NCBI RefSeq assembly: GCF_018221685.1
Contig: NZ_JAGJTM010000006.1
Location: 2,501-66,500, forward strand
Direction of reading: 5' to 3'
Source of the DNA: Bombella apis
GTDB taxonomy: Bacteria > Pseudomonadota > Alphaproteobacteria > Acetobacterales > Acetobacteraceae
Length of the DNA stretch: 64,000 nt
A model generated the notes under the pieces. That model had not been told where the DNA came from. It did not search any database and saw nothing but the letters and a program-made list of their open reading frames with translations. The position numbers were made by a program, and so were the translations under genes. Positions 19,638 to 28,085 of the stretch are shown one piece after another. Within the stretch, counting starts at the first letter, position 1, and each line of letters opens with the position of its first letter.

Positions 19638-21473
19638 ATGGCCATGGCACGCAGGCTTGCCATTTTTGACACCAAAGCTCGCAGGCTTGCCCGGGCAACC
19701 CGGTTGCTGGAAGAGGGGAAAACGCCACAGGCTTTTTCCCTCTTCGCAAAACTTGCAAATGCGGGCGTTCCAGAGGCGGCATACAGGGTTGGGCAGTGTT
19801 ATCTGTCCGGTCAGGGGACGCCTTCTTCGTTGGAGGAAGGTGCCCGCTGGACGTTTGTTGCGGCGGAGGCTGGTCTTGGCGAGGCCAGTTTTACGCTGGC
19901 CACGCTGTTCGCCATGGGTGTGCCGGACGGATTTGACCCGGCCAGGACCGTTCCCGCAGGCAGTGGTCTCTATGAGCGTTTTGATACGGATGCCATGGAT
20001 GCCCACAAGCCGGATTTTGCCCGGGCCCGCATATGGGCGGAAAAAAGTGCCGCCGCCGGGCATGTCGAGGCCCAGGCCCTTTTGGGGCATATTTTCAATC
20101 ATGGTCCTGATGACCTGCAGGACAGGCAGGCTGCACGTCACTGGTATGGCGAAGCTGTGCGGGGCGGGTCATTGCAGGGGGCACTCGGGTTGGGACTCAT
20201 CCTGTTGGATGAGGCCGAGGATGACAGTCAGCGGGCGCAGGCTGTGGAGCTTCTCCAGCGGGCCGCAGAGGGTGGCATCGGTCTGGCCAATGCTGCCATG
20301 GGGTGGATTTACGAGCATGGTGCCAGTGGTCAGGCCCGTGATGCCGGGAAGTCTGCCAGTCATTATCTGAAAGCCGCCGAGCAGAACATTCCGTCTGCCC
20401 AGGCCCGGTACGGGCTGATGCTCCTGAAAGGCGTTGGGGTAGAGGTCAATGTCATCCAGGGGGAAAGCTGGCTGCGCCGGGCAGCCTATGGCGGGGATGC
20501 CGAGGCAGCGGCCCTGCTGGGAGACCTGTACATCCGGGGGGAAGAACTGCTCCGGCGCCCGATGGAGGCCGCCCGCTGGTATCAGCTTGCTGCTGAACAG
20601 CATCATACCCCTGCGGCCCGTGTGCTGGCCGTGCTGTATCTGACAGGAACCGGCGTCCCACGGGATGAGAGAAAAGCGGCCCAGTGGTTCAACCATGCTG
20701 CCATGCTGGGGGACCATATGGCCGATGCAGACCTTGGCAATCTGGTGCTGGCCGGTGTGACCCGCCCGGAAGATGAACAGCGCAGCCTCCAGCAGCGTCT
20801 CAGGCAGCAGGCGGAAGGTGGAAATCTGCTTGGTGCCTTCAATCTGGGCGTCTGTCTTGCGCAGGGTGTAGGGGGCACGGCAGATGAGACGGAGGCCTTC
20901 TACTGGCTGGGTCTGGCACGGGAAGGTGTCGTCAATGCGCAGTACTGGTATGGCCGTATGTTGTTTGAAGGGCGTGGCGTGGTACAGAGCAGGGAAGATG
21001 GTTTTCTCTGGATGGACAAGGCCGCCCGCCAGGGTATGCCGGAAGCCTGTGTCAGTGTGGCGCAGCTGCTCGTGACAGGGCAGGTGGGCGGAAGCCGGGA
21101 CCATGCAAGGGCGCTGGAGCTGTACCAGAAAGCCGCCGAGGCCGGGTTGCCAGAGGCCTATTTCTCCCTTGGTGCCATGCATGGGGGTGGTCACGATGTG
21201 CCGGTCGATCTGGAGCGGGCCCGTGAATGTTTCGAGGAAGCCGCACAACGGGGGCATGGTCTGGCCCAGATGATGCTGGGGCGCTACCTGCTCCGGGGGC
21301 TGGGTGGGCCTGAGAATGGCGAGCAGGCCCGGTATTGGCTGGGGCAGGCTGCACGGCAGGGAATTGAACAGGCACAGACCCTGCTGGACAGTCTGGCAGA
21401 CCCTTCTGCTGAGGCCTCGCAGGACCCCGCCTTGATGGACATGGCGGCAGTGGAGACCGGGATCAGCCGGTGA
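19638..21473 (+). CDS. Sel1-like repeat protein
   Basis: 611 aa made almost entirely of Sel1-like (SLR/TPR-type) repeats of about 36 residues. Examples are AKLANAGVPEAAYRVGQCYL, RAAEGGIGLANAAMGWIYEHG, RRAAYGGDAEAAALLGDLYI and EEAAQRGHGLAQMMLGRYLL; by eye there are about a dozen copies. I see no signal peptide or membrane segment, so it is probably cytosolic. Sel1 repeats form a solenoid that scaffolds protein complexes. It lies 16 nt after the HlyD gene and overlaps the next glycosyltransferase gene by 4 nt, so a role in assembling or regulating the glycosylation/secretion machinery is plausible but unproven. Confidence 0.85.
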   Translation: MAMARRLAIFDTKARRLARATRLLEEGKTPQAFSLFAKLANAGVPEAAYRVGQCYLSGQGTPSSLEEGARWTFVAAEAGLGEASFTLATLFAMGVPDGFDPARTVPAGSGLYERFDTDAMDAHKPDFARARIWAEKSAAAGHVEAQALLGHIFNHGPDDLQDRQAARHWYGEAVRGGSLQGALGLGLILLDEAEDDSQRAQAVELLQRAAEGGIGLANAAMGWIYEHGASGQARDAGKSASHYLKAAEQNIPSAQARYGLMLLKGVGVEVNVIQGESWLRRAAYGGDAEAAALLGDLYIRGEELLRRPMEAARWYQLAAEQHHTPAARVLAVLYLTGTGVPRDERKAAQWFNHAAMLGDHMADADLGNLVLAGVTRPEDEQRSLQQRLRQQAEGGNLLGAFNLGVCLAQGVGGTADETEAFYWLGLAREGVVNAQYWYGRMLFEGRGVVQSREDGFLWMDKAARQGMPEACVSVAQLLVTGQVGGSRDHARALELYQKAAEAGLPEAYFSLGAMHGGGHDVPVDLERARECFEEAAQRGHGLAQMMLGRYLLRGLGGPENGEQARYWLGQAARQGIEQAQTLLDSLADPSAEASQDPALMDMAAVETGISR

Positions 21474-24457
21474 AGATGCAGGCCAGCTTCATCCCGGGTT
21501 ATGGTCGTCTTCTCCGGGTACAGGATGAGGCCCGTTGGACAGCCCGGCATATGCAGGCCATCCAGACTGCGTTTGATGAAGGCCGGGCCTGCCTGACCCA
21601 GGGCAGGCGGGAGGATGGTCTCTTCTGGCTGAAGCGGGCCGAAGCGCTGTCCGGGCGGGATGACAATATCAGCTTTACCTGTGCCATGGCTCTGCTGGAG
21701 AGTGGTGCCATTCCGCAGGCCCTGCCGCGGCTGGAACGTCTGTGGGCCCGGTATGGGCTGCGGGAAGCCGGGCTGGCTCTGGCAGGAGGGTATCTGCGAT
21801 GCGGGGCCACCGGGCCAGCGGCCCGCATCATGGGGCAGGTCCTGTCCCGGAACAGTCTGACGGTGGAGCATCATGCCCTGGCGGACAGCCTGTCTTTTCC
21901 TCTCGGGGTGCCGGGCTGGGCCGTACTGTCCAATGCGGGGGCTCTGCGGCTGCGTGCAGTTGGCCCGGTGGACCTTGTGCTGGATGGCCGACGTTTGGGA
22001 ACAGTGACAGCCGGTGTGCATGATCTGGCCCGGCTGGTGCCGGAGGAGGCCGGACCATGGTGGCGGGGTCAGCAGCTTGTCGTGTTGTGTCATGACCGGC
22101 CGGTATTGGGGAGCCCGATCGACATACAGGCCCTGATACGTTGCCAGTCGCTGGTCATGGCGGAGGCGGAGGGTGTCCGGGGCTGGTTGTGGTATCCTGG
22201 TGAGCCGGACTTTCTGCCATGGTTGTGGGTGGAGGGGCATGAGGATCCGCTACGGGTGGACCGTCCTGCGGAAGCCTTCAGCAGTACAGCCCTGCTGCAA
22301 CGCCCCCGGGGTTTTTACCTGCCTTATGCGGACTGGCCCCGCCTGCTGCACCACCCGACCGGTTTTCAGGATCAGTATGACCGCCTGCTGAAGGGCGCTC
22401 CGCTTGATCCCGCTCTGGTACAGCTGATGCGTACGCCAGAAGAGGGGGGAAACAGGAGGAAGGGCTGGACGAAATCGGGGTGCCGCATGGTCCGGAAGCG
22501 CAGCGGGGCCGACAGGCGGAAAGACGCTGTGGGGACAGGCTGTGCCATCATTGTGCCGGTCTATCGGGGGGAGGCCGAGGTGCGGGCCTGTCTGGCCTCC
22601 GTTCTGGCCACCATGCCGGACTCCTGTCGCCTCATCATCGTGGATGATGCGTCCCCGGATGCCGGGATTCGGGATCATCTGGACAGGCTGGCGGCAGCGG
22701 GCCGTATCATCCTGCACCGGCAGATGACGAACCAGGGGTTTGTCAGCAGCATCAATGCTGGAATGGCCCTTGTGCCAGCTGGGTGGGATGTCATTCTGCT
22801 CAATAGTGATACGCTCGTTTCTGGCAATTGGGTGGAGCGCCTGTGCCACTGGTTGCGTCTTGAGCGGGCAGGGACGGTCACGCCTTTCTCCAATGCGGGG
22901 GGGCTGACATCCTATCCGTCGCATGAGCGTGACAACCCGGCGCCTGATCCCGCAGCCTTGGCCGCCATGGACAGGCTTTTGCAGGAACAGGCGGGAAGTG
23001 TCCGGCCGGTGGTGGAGCTGCCGACGGCCAACGGGTTCTGCATGGGGATTGCGGCAGCCTGTCTGGCCGAGGTGGGGCAACTGAGAGGGGCTTATTTTGC
23101 CCAGGGTTATGCTGAGGAGAATGATTTCTGCCTCCGGGCTAGCGAGGCTGGCTTCCGCCATCTGGCCGCTGTGGATGTCTATGTCCTGCACCATGGGCAT
23201 GGGTCTTTCGGGCAGGAGGCAGTGCCTCTCCTGCGTCGCAATCTGGACATACTGAATCGCCTGTATCCCGGCTATGATGCGGCCATACAGCGGTGGAAGA
23301 AGGTGAATCCGTTGCGGGATTACCGCCGGCTGCTGGACGGGCGGCGGCTGCGCCAGCACAGGGAGCGTTTTGTCGGAGCGGTGGCCCTGTTCCAGCATCG
23401 TGGGGGCGGAGGGGTGGCCCGTGCTGTGAGAGAGCAGGCGGCCCTGCTGGGGCAGGCGGGGCTTCTGCCCATCATTCTGGAGCCCACGGAAACAGGCTGC
23501 CGGGTGGTCAGCCCCGTGGAAGGGCTGGAGGCCCCCAATCTGGTGTTCACCCTGCCAGCAGAACAGCCCGTGCTGCTGGCTTTTCTGCGCCAGCTCGGCG
23601 TCCGTCTTGTTGTGTGGCACCATATGCTGGGCCATGAGCCGGGTCTGCGTGACCTGCCGCAGCAGTTGGGCGTGCCGTATGATGTCCATGTGCATGACCA
23701 TGTCTGGTTCTGTCCCCGCATCGCACTGCTGGACAGGCATGGCCGCTATTGCGGGGAACCCTCCATGGCGGGCTGCATGGAATGTCTGGGGCGGGGCAGC
23801 GTGCTGGCGGATGATGGGCTGACACTGCCTGCTTTTCTGGCCCGCTCGGACAGGGAGCTGCGTCAGGCCCGCAGGATCGTGGCCCCGTCCATGGATGCGG
23901 CCTCTCGGTTGAGGCGGCACATGCCCGGCCTTGGGGATATCAGCATCGAGCCGCTGGAAGATGACTGGCAGATCAGGGCATCAGGCCCCCTGTTGCGCAG
24001 TGAGCGCCTCCCAACGCCGGAGCGGCCTCTGAAAATACTGGTTCTGGGGGGAATCAGCCGCTGGAAAGGTCATGATGTGCTTCTGGCGCTGGGGCAGCAC
24101 ATCCAGAGGGAAGGGCTTCCTCTGCAACTCATAGTTGTTGGAAGTACACATGATGACACGGCCAGCCTTGCGGCGGGCATCAGGGTGACTGGCTCTTATG
24201 AGGACAGGGATGTTCTGCCCCTGATAGAGGATGTGAAGGCGGATGTTGGTTTCGTGACATCCATTGCCCCCGAGACATGGTGCTATGCGCTGGGCTGGTT
24301 GTGGAAGGCCCGGCTGCCGGTCGTGGGCTTTGATATCGGTGCTTCTGCGGAACGTCTCAGGCAGGCGGGGCCAGCCTGGGGACAGGTTCTGCCGCTGGGG
24401 CTTCCGGTGGAACGGCTGGCTGGTGTTTTCCTGCGGGAAAAATGTCGCCAGGAGTGA
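21470..24457 (+). CDS. Fused GT2-GT4 glycosyltransferase with TPR-like N-terminus
   Basis: A large protein of 995 aa, GTG start overlapping the Sel1 gene (a second start at ATG 21476 is possible). Residues about 20-130 look TPR-like (FDEGRACLTQGRREDGLFWLKRAEAL...). Residues about 360-600 form a GT2 domain: AIIVPVYRGEAEVRACLASVL, IVDDASPD, and NSD in the DxD position. Residues about 635-990 form a GT4-like domain (GGGGVARAVREQAALL, then ILVLGGISRWKGHDVLLAL, and APETWCYALGWLWKARLPVVGFDIGA). Two different glycosyltransferase folds in one chain suggest sequential addition of two sugars. Acceptor and donor cannot be read from sequence. The neighbours suggest a glycan or glycoprotein linked to type I secretion. 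Confidence 0.85.
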   Translation: MKMQASFIPGYGRLLRVQDEARWTARHMQAIQTAFDEGRACLTQGRREDGLFWLKRAEALSGRDDNISFTCAMALLESGAIPQALPRLERLWARYGLREAGLALAGGYLRCGATGPAARIMGQVLSRNSLTVEHHALADSLSFPLGVPGWAVLSNAGALRLRAVGPVDLVLDGRRLGTVTAGVHDLARLVPEEAGPWWRGQQLVVLCHDRPVLGSPIDIQALIRCQSLVMAEAEGVRGWLWYPGEPDFLPWLWVEGHEDPLRVDRPAEAFSSTALLQRPRGFYLPYADWPRLLHHPTGFQDQYDRLLKGAPLDPALVQLMRTPEEGGNRRKGWTKSGCRMVRKRSGADRRKDAVGTGCAIIVPVYRGEAEVRACLASVLATMPDSCRLIIVDDASPDAGIRDHLDRLAAAGRIILHRQMTNQGFVSSINAGMALVPAGWDVILLNSDTLVSGNWVERLCHWLRLERAGTVTPFSNAGGLTSYPSHERDNPAPDPAALAAMDRLLQEQAGSVRPVVELPTANGFCMGIAAACLAEVGQLRGAYFAQGYAEENDFCLRASEAGFRHLAAVDVYVLHHGHGSFGQEAVPLLRRNLDILNRLYPGYDAAIQRWKKVNPLRDYRRLLDGRRLRQHRERFVGAVALFQHRGGGGVARAVREQAALLGQAGLLPIILEPTETGCRVVSPVEGLEAPNLVFTLPAEQPVLLAFLRQLGVRLVVWHHMLGHEPGLRDLPQQLGVPYDVHVHDHVWFCPRIALLDRHGRYCGEPSMAGCMECLGRGSVLADDGLTLPAFLARSDRELRQARRIVAPSMDAASRLRRHMPGLGDISIEPLEDDWQIRASGPLLRSERLPTPERPLKILVLGGISRWKGHDVLLALGQHIQREGLPLQLIVVGSTHDDTASLAAGIRVTGSYEDRDVLPLIEDVKADVGFVTSIAPETWCYALGWLWKARLPVVGFDIGASAERLRQAGPAWGQVLPLGLPVERLAGVFLREKCRQE

Positions 24458-24591
24458 ACCGTGCCCATATATGACGATGACATTTTGCAGAATATTATCA
24501 AATCAGTTATGATTACAGGGACGTTTTAAGATGTTCTGTGCAATGTGGGCGCCTCGCGCTTGACGCATGGAAGATGATCATTGGAGATAGC

Positions 24592-25452
24592 ATGCCAGAG
24601 ACGGACACAGAACAGCCTCGTCATCGTGTTGTGGACCTGAAGGCGGGAGCCCACGTGATGACGCTGGACGCCGGCGTTTTTTGTGTGTTTCACGCCCCGG
24701 GCCAGGTGGAAGCTGGGCCGAGCGGACTGCCGGGTGTGCGGATATCCCGGGCACCGGGTGTGCCGGAGGATGCTGTCGAGGTTGTCACGTTTGCTGCCGA
24801 TGGCTGGATGGGAGCTGCCAACAGCGCTGCACTGGTAAGGGTGAGGCGTGGTCCTGCCGGTGTGATGGTGACGACCTATCAGGATGGTCAGGCAGGAAGT
24901 GAAACGCCCCGCCTTCAGGTGATCAGCCTTATCAGTGGGGTACCGGCGGACCCGGCTGCGGGCGCCATGGCGGAAGGGAACCGGGTTGGTGGCAGCAAGG
25001 CTTCCGTCTCTGGTGCTGTTGGTGGAGCAACCCGGGATGTTGTGGCCCATATCCAGCGTCGTGGTGATGTGGGCGGTGCTCTTGGTGAATGGATCGGACA
25101 GGTCGACAGCAAACGCTGGATCGAGGGTTTCGCCGTTCGTCCCGAGGGGCCTGTCCGGGCCAAGGATATTGAATATCAGGCCGTTCTGGGGCGTGGTTGG
25201 TTGTCTCCCTGGTCCGAGGGAGGGCAGTTCTGTGGTTCACGGGGGATGTCCCTGCCGATTCTGGGGCTGCGGGTCCGCCTGAAGGGTGAGGCTGCCCATA
25301 AATGGACGGTCAGGCTGGCGGCCAGCTTTACGGATGGCACGAAGGTGGGGCCCATCGAGGGGGGAGCGGAGGCTCTTCAGGCTGAGAGTCTGGCCCCGCT
25401 GGAAGGGTTCCAGCTTGAGTTTGTCCCGGTGAAGGGGCAGGGGAAAAACTAG
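24592..25452 (+). CDS. Protein with hydrophobic-W (ChW)-like C-terminal domain
   Basis: 286 aa from the ATG preceded by GGAG at 5 nt; an upstream in-frame ATG at 24538 lacks a site. No clear signal peptide or membrane segment is seen. The first half is beta-rich and unrecognised. The second half contains IEYQAVLGRGWLSPWSEGG, then CGSRGMSLPILGLRVRLKG, which matches by eye the Clostridium hydrophobic-W layout (GW..W...G...G..G..L...gi.i.L). A similar GW-less copy may precede it near RWIEGFAVRPEG. In Gram-positives such repeats occur on surface proteins. Its place between two glycosyltransferases suggests a carbohydrate-linked or secreted partner. The function is not known. Confidence 0.6.
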   Translation: MPETDTEQPRHRVVDLKAGAHVMTLDAGVFCVFHAPGQVEAGPSGLPGVRISRAPGVPEDAVEVVTFAADGWMGAANSAALVRVRRGPAGVMVTTYQDGQAGSETPRLQVISLISGVPADPAAGAMAEGNRVGGSKASVSGAVGGATRDVVAHIQRRGDVGGALGEWIGQVDSKRWIEGFAVRPEGPVRAKDIEYQAVLGRGWLSPWSEGGQFCGSRGMSLPILGLRVRLKGEAAHKWTVRLAASFTDGTKVGPIEGGAEALQAESLAPLEGFQLEFVPVKGQGKN

Positions 25453-25531
25453 GCTGCGGCGGCTTCTGGCAAGCGCAAATAAGGCCGTAGAAGGGGGTTG
25501 CAGGCAACGGCCCTGACAGGGCGTCAGGGGC

Positions 25532-26785
25532 ATGATCAGGCCGGGGGAAGTGGTGCGTTTTCTTTTTGTTCATCAGAGCTTCCCAGCGCAATATGCCCAT
25601 ATGGTGGCTCATCTGGCCCGCAGGCCGGAGCATGACGTTGTGTTCATCACGGCGGGCAAGGGGCCGGATATTCCCGGTGTCCGCCGGGTGCTCTATCGTC
25701 CGCCGGAGGTGAGGCAGGATGGGGCGCATCCGTTCGTCCGGGAGATGGACCACGCCATCCATCGGTCTGAGGCCATTGCGACAGTGGCCCGGTCGCTGCG
25801 GGATCTTGGGTTCCGGCCAGATATTATCATTGGGCATCATGGTTGGGGGGAGCTGCTGAATATCGATTCAGTCTTTCCCGGTGTGCCCGTGCTGGGTTAT
25901 TTCGAGTTCTATTATGGTCTGGAAGACCGGGACATAGGGTTTGACCCGGAGTTCCCCATGCCGCAGGAAGCGGGCCTTCTGATCCGCTGCAAGAATGCCA
26001 TCAATCTTCAGGCACTGGCCGGGCCGGGGGAGGGGCAGACACCGACCCGTTTCCAGCTGGGAACGTATCCGGCCTGGGCGCAGGAGAAGATCACCCTGCT
26101 GGATGAGGGGGTTGACCTCACCCAGTATCGGCCTGACCCTTCGTTGCGGCAGAAGCCATTCCGGCTGGGAAGCATCAGCGTTGCCCCTTATGAGACGCTG
26201 GTGACCTATGCTGCCAGGAATCTGGAACCATACCGGGGGTTCCACAGCTTCATGCGCTCTCTTCCCGCCCTGATGAAGGCTCGGCCGGACTGCCGGGTCA
26301 TTCTGATGGGGCAGGAGGATGTCAGCTATGGTCTTCCCCCGGCGGGTGGCGGCACCTGGCGGCAGACCATGCTGAGGGAGCTTGAGGGCAAACTTGATCT
26401 TTCCCGCATCCATTTTGTCGGCTGGCTGGAGAGGGAGCAGATGGTCCGGGTTCTGCAGCGTTCGGATGCCCACATCTATCTGACCTACCCTTTTGTCCTG
26501 TCATGGTCGCTCAGGGAGGCCATGGCCGTGGGCTGTCCGCTTGTGGCCAGTGATACGGCCCCGGTGCGGGAATATCTGACGCACGGGGAGACGGCTCTTC
26601 TGGTTCCCTTCCTGCAACCGGATGCCATCGGTGATGCTGTCCTGCACCTTCTGGAAAACAGGACACTTGCCGAGACGCTGGCTCATAATGTACGGCGCCA
26701 TGCAGAAAATGTGCTGGATGTAAGGCAGTATCTTGCCCAGTATGAGGCCTTGATAGGCAGAATGACAGGTCGTGAGGGAATATGA
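25532..26785 (+). CDS. Glycosyltransferase family 4 protein
   Basis: A GT4 (GT-B fold) glycosyltransferase of 417 aa or slightly less. The family usually begins at the equivalent of VRFLFVHQSFPAQYAHM, so the GTG at 25550 or 25553, preceded by GGGGGA, may be the true start rather than ATG 25532. The C-terminal donor-binding half shows LDLSRIHFVGWLEREQMVRVLQRSDAHIYLTYPFVLSWSLREAMAVGCPLVASDTAPVREYL when read through about residues 288-348, with the E of the REAMA segment and the VREYL motif typical of GT4. It overlaps the next small gene by 4 nt. Substrates are unknown. Confidence 0.85.
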   Translation: MIRPGEVVRFLFVHQSFPAQYAHMVAHLARRPEHDVVFITAGKGPDIPGVRRVLYRPPEVRQDGAHPFVREMDHAIHRSEAIATVARSLRDLGFRPDIIIGHHGWGELLNIDSVFPGVPVLGYFEFYYGLEDRDIGFDPEFPMPQEAGLLIRCKNAINLQALAGPGEGQTPTRFQLGTYPAWAQEKITLLDEGVDLTQYRPDPSLRQKPFRLGSISVAPYETLVTYAARNLEPYRGFHSFMRSLPALMKARPDCRVILMGQEDVSYGLPPAGGGTWRQTMLRELEGKLDLSRIHFVGWLEREQMVRVLQRSDAHIYLTYPFVLSWSLREAMAVGCPLVASDTAPVREYLTHGETALLVPFLQPDAIGDAVLHLLENRTLAETLAHNVRRHAENVLDVRQYLAQYEALIGRMTGREGI

Positions 26786-27321
26786 ACATGCCGGAGATGG
26801 ACAGGGCTGCCTTTCAGGCATTGGTGGCTGGCTGGATTGTCAAGAAATCCCCGTCTTCTGCGCCGCAGCGGCTGACGGAAGAGGACTTTGCCCAGCTGGA
26901 AGATGCTGCCTGGCGGAGCTGGTGGGCCGGGCAGGCTGGGGCTGAGGAGAATCCGGCAGAGAAAGCCATGCTGAAGAGCGTGACCGAGGGCTGGATCGTG
27001 CAGCGGGAGCGGGGGGGCATACCGGGGCCTCTGGGGGAAGAGGATTTCAGGGCGATCATGAATAGCCTGAAGCCTGAGAGAGTTCCGCCTGCCGTGCCTG
27101 AACCTGTTGTGGAGGCCGAGCCGGAGGCCGTGTCCGAACCGGACCAGCCTGTCCTGCAGCCCTTGCCTGCAGATGCCAACATCAAGGACTGGCGTGCCGA
27201 TTACATGCCGGATGATCTGGGGGCCGGAAACGACGTCCTGCCGGATGGTCGTGCTGTCAAGGATGTTTTGAAGGAAGATCCTTTCTATTTCGCACGGCTT
27301 CATCTGGCTCTGTCCCTCTGA
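26782..27321 (+). CDS. Small protein with an internal duplication, function unknown
   Basis: 179 aa, starting in an ATGA overlap with the GT4 gene. Residues about 11-45 (LVAGWIVKKS...LTEEDFAQLEDAAW) and about 67-95 (VTEGWIVQRERGGIPGPLGEEDFRAI) are two copies of the same unit, with shared GWIV, P and EEDF. A proline/glutamate-rich linker follows (PAVPEPVVEAEPEAVSEPDQP). The tail contains DWRADYMPDDLG and DPFYFARLHLALSL. No signal peptide or membrane segment is seen. It is the last gene before a strong terminator, so it closes the secretion/glycosyltransferase transcription unit. I do not recognise the family. Confidence 0.75.
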   Translation: MNMPEMDRAAFQALVAGWIVKKSPSSAPQRLTEEDFAQLEDAAWRSWWAGQAGAEENPAEKAMLKSVTEGWIVQRERGGIPGPLGEEDFRAIMNSLKPERVPPAVPEPVVEAEPEAVSEPDQPVLQPLPADANIKDWRADYMPDDLGAGNDVLPDGRAVKDVLKEDPFYFARLHLALSL

Positions 27322-27349
27322 GGGCAGATATGGTGCGGAGATCGGGAAA

Positions 27350-27373
27350 GGGTGGCTGTGGCCACCCTTTTTT
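27350..27373 (+). terminator. Rho-independent terminator of the secretion/GT cluster
   Basis: GGGTGGC, loop TGTG, GCCACCC, followed by six T, 28 nt after the last gene of the plus-strand cluster. This is a textbook intrinsic terminator and marks the end of the unit. Confidence 0.9.
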
Positions 27374-27402
27374 CATGCCTGAAAGGGATGCGGGTGTCGG
27401 GC

Positions 27403-27440
27403 AAAGAAAAAGGCATGCCCCTGTGGGAGACATGCCTTTT
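27403..27440 (-). terminator. Rho-independent terminator of dps
   Basis: On the minus strand AAAAGGCATG and CATGCCTTTT form a 10-bp stem, followed by a T-rich run (TTTTTCTTT). It lies about 45 nt past the dps stop codon. Confidence 0.8.
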
Positions 27441-27484
27441 CCCGGTCAGCACGAAGCCCGAAGGCCCCGGTGTGGCCCAAACCC

Positions 27485-27994
27485 TTAGCGGGGGCCTGCT
27501 TCAGCCTGGAGGTGAGCCTCGAGGAACCAGAGGTTCTTGTCCAGCCCGCGGGAGATCTCGGTGAAGATGTCGGATGTATCTTCATCGCCAGCTTCGGCCG
27601 TCACCTTGATGGCTTCACGGACCTTGTTGGCCACGACGCCATAACGCTCTGCCAGAGCCTTTACGTGGTCATGCACGGTGTAGATGTCCGTGGGGTACGG
27701 AGCGCAGTTGGTGTTCTTCTGCACTGTCTGCACGGTACCGAGAGCCACGCCACCCAGCTGGACGGCACGCTCTGCGGCGGTATCGACAAAGCCATCCAGC
27801 CCGCTGCGGAAGCCGTCCAGCATCTCGTGTACGCCGATGAAGTTGACACCCTTGAGGTTCCAGTGGGCCTGCTTGGTCACCAGTGCCAGGTCGATCAGGT
27901 CAGCCAGACGAGCATTCAGTGTCTCGATGGAAACAGCCTTCGTGTTGTCCGGTGTGTTGTTGCTGGTGTGATAATGATTGATCTTGCTCATCAT
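27485..27994 (-). CDS. dps: Dps family DNA-protection / ferritin-like protein
   Basis: A cytosolic ferritin-like protein that oxidises Fe(II) with hydrogen peroxide, stores iron and coats DNA in starved cells. About 169 aa. The ferroxidase residues are visible in KQAHWNLKGVNFIGVHEMLDGF and DTAAERAVQLGG. The start is at the ATGATG (27994/27991) preceded by GGAG; a longer frame from a TTG at 28120 runs into the upstream glycosyltransferase gene and is rejected. It is separated by 91 nt from the GT2 gene on the same strand and has its own terminator. Confidence 0.93.
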   Translation of the reverse strand: MMSKINHYHTSNNTPDNTKAVSIETLNARLADLIDLALVTKQAHWNLKGVNFIGVHEMLDGFRSGLDGFVDTAAERAVQLGGVALGTVQTVQKNTNCAPYPTDIYTVHDHVKALAERYGVVANKVREAIKVTAEAGDEDTSDIFTEISRGLDKNLWFLEAHLQAEAGPR

Positions 27995-28085
27995 AGTGCT
28001 CCTTCGTGTTCTCCCGTCCTTCACTGGAGGGGAGAAAACTTTTTCAGAAACCAACCGGGAGGGACTCCTCCGGGCCTCGTCACCC

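Noticed and set aside
22250..23920. A 556-residue open frame antisense to the GT2-GT4 gene
   Set aside because: Low-complexity, no motif and no ribosome binding site; the sense gene is clearly coding.
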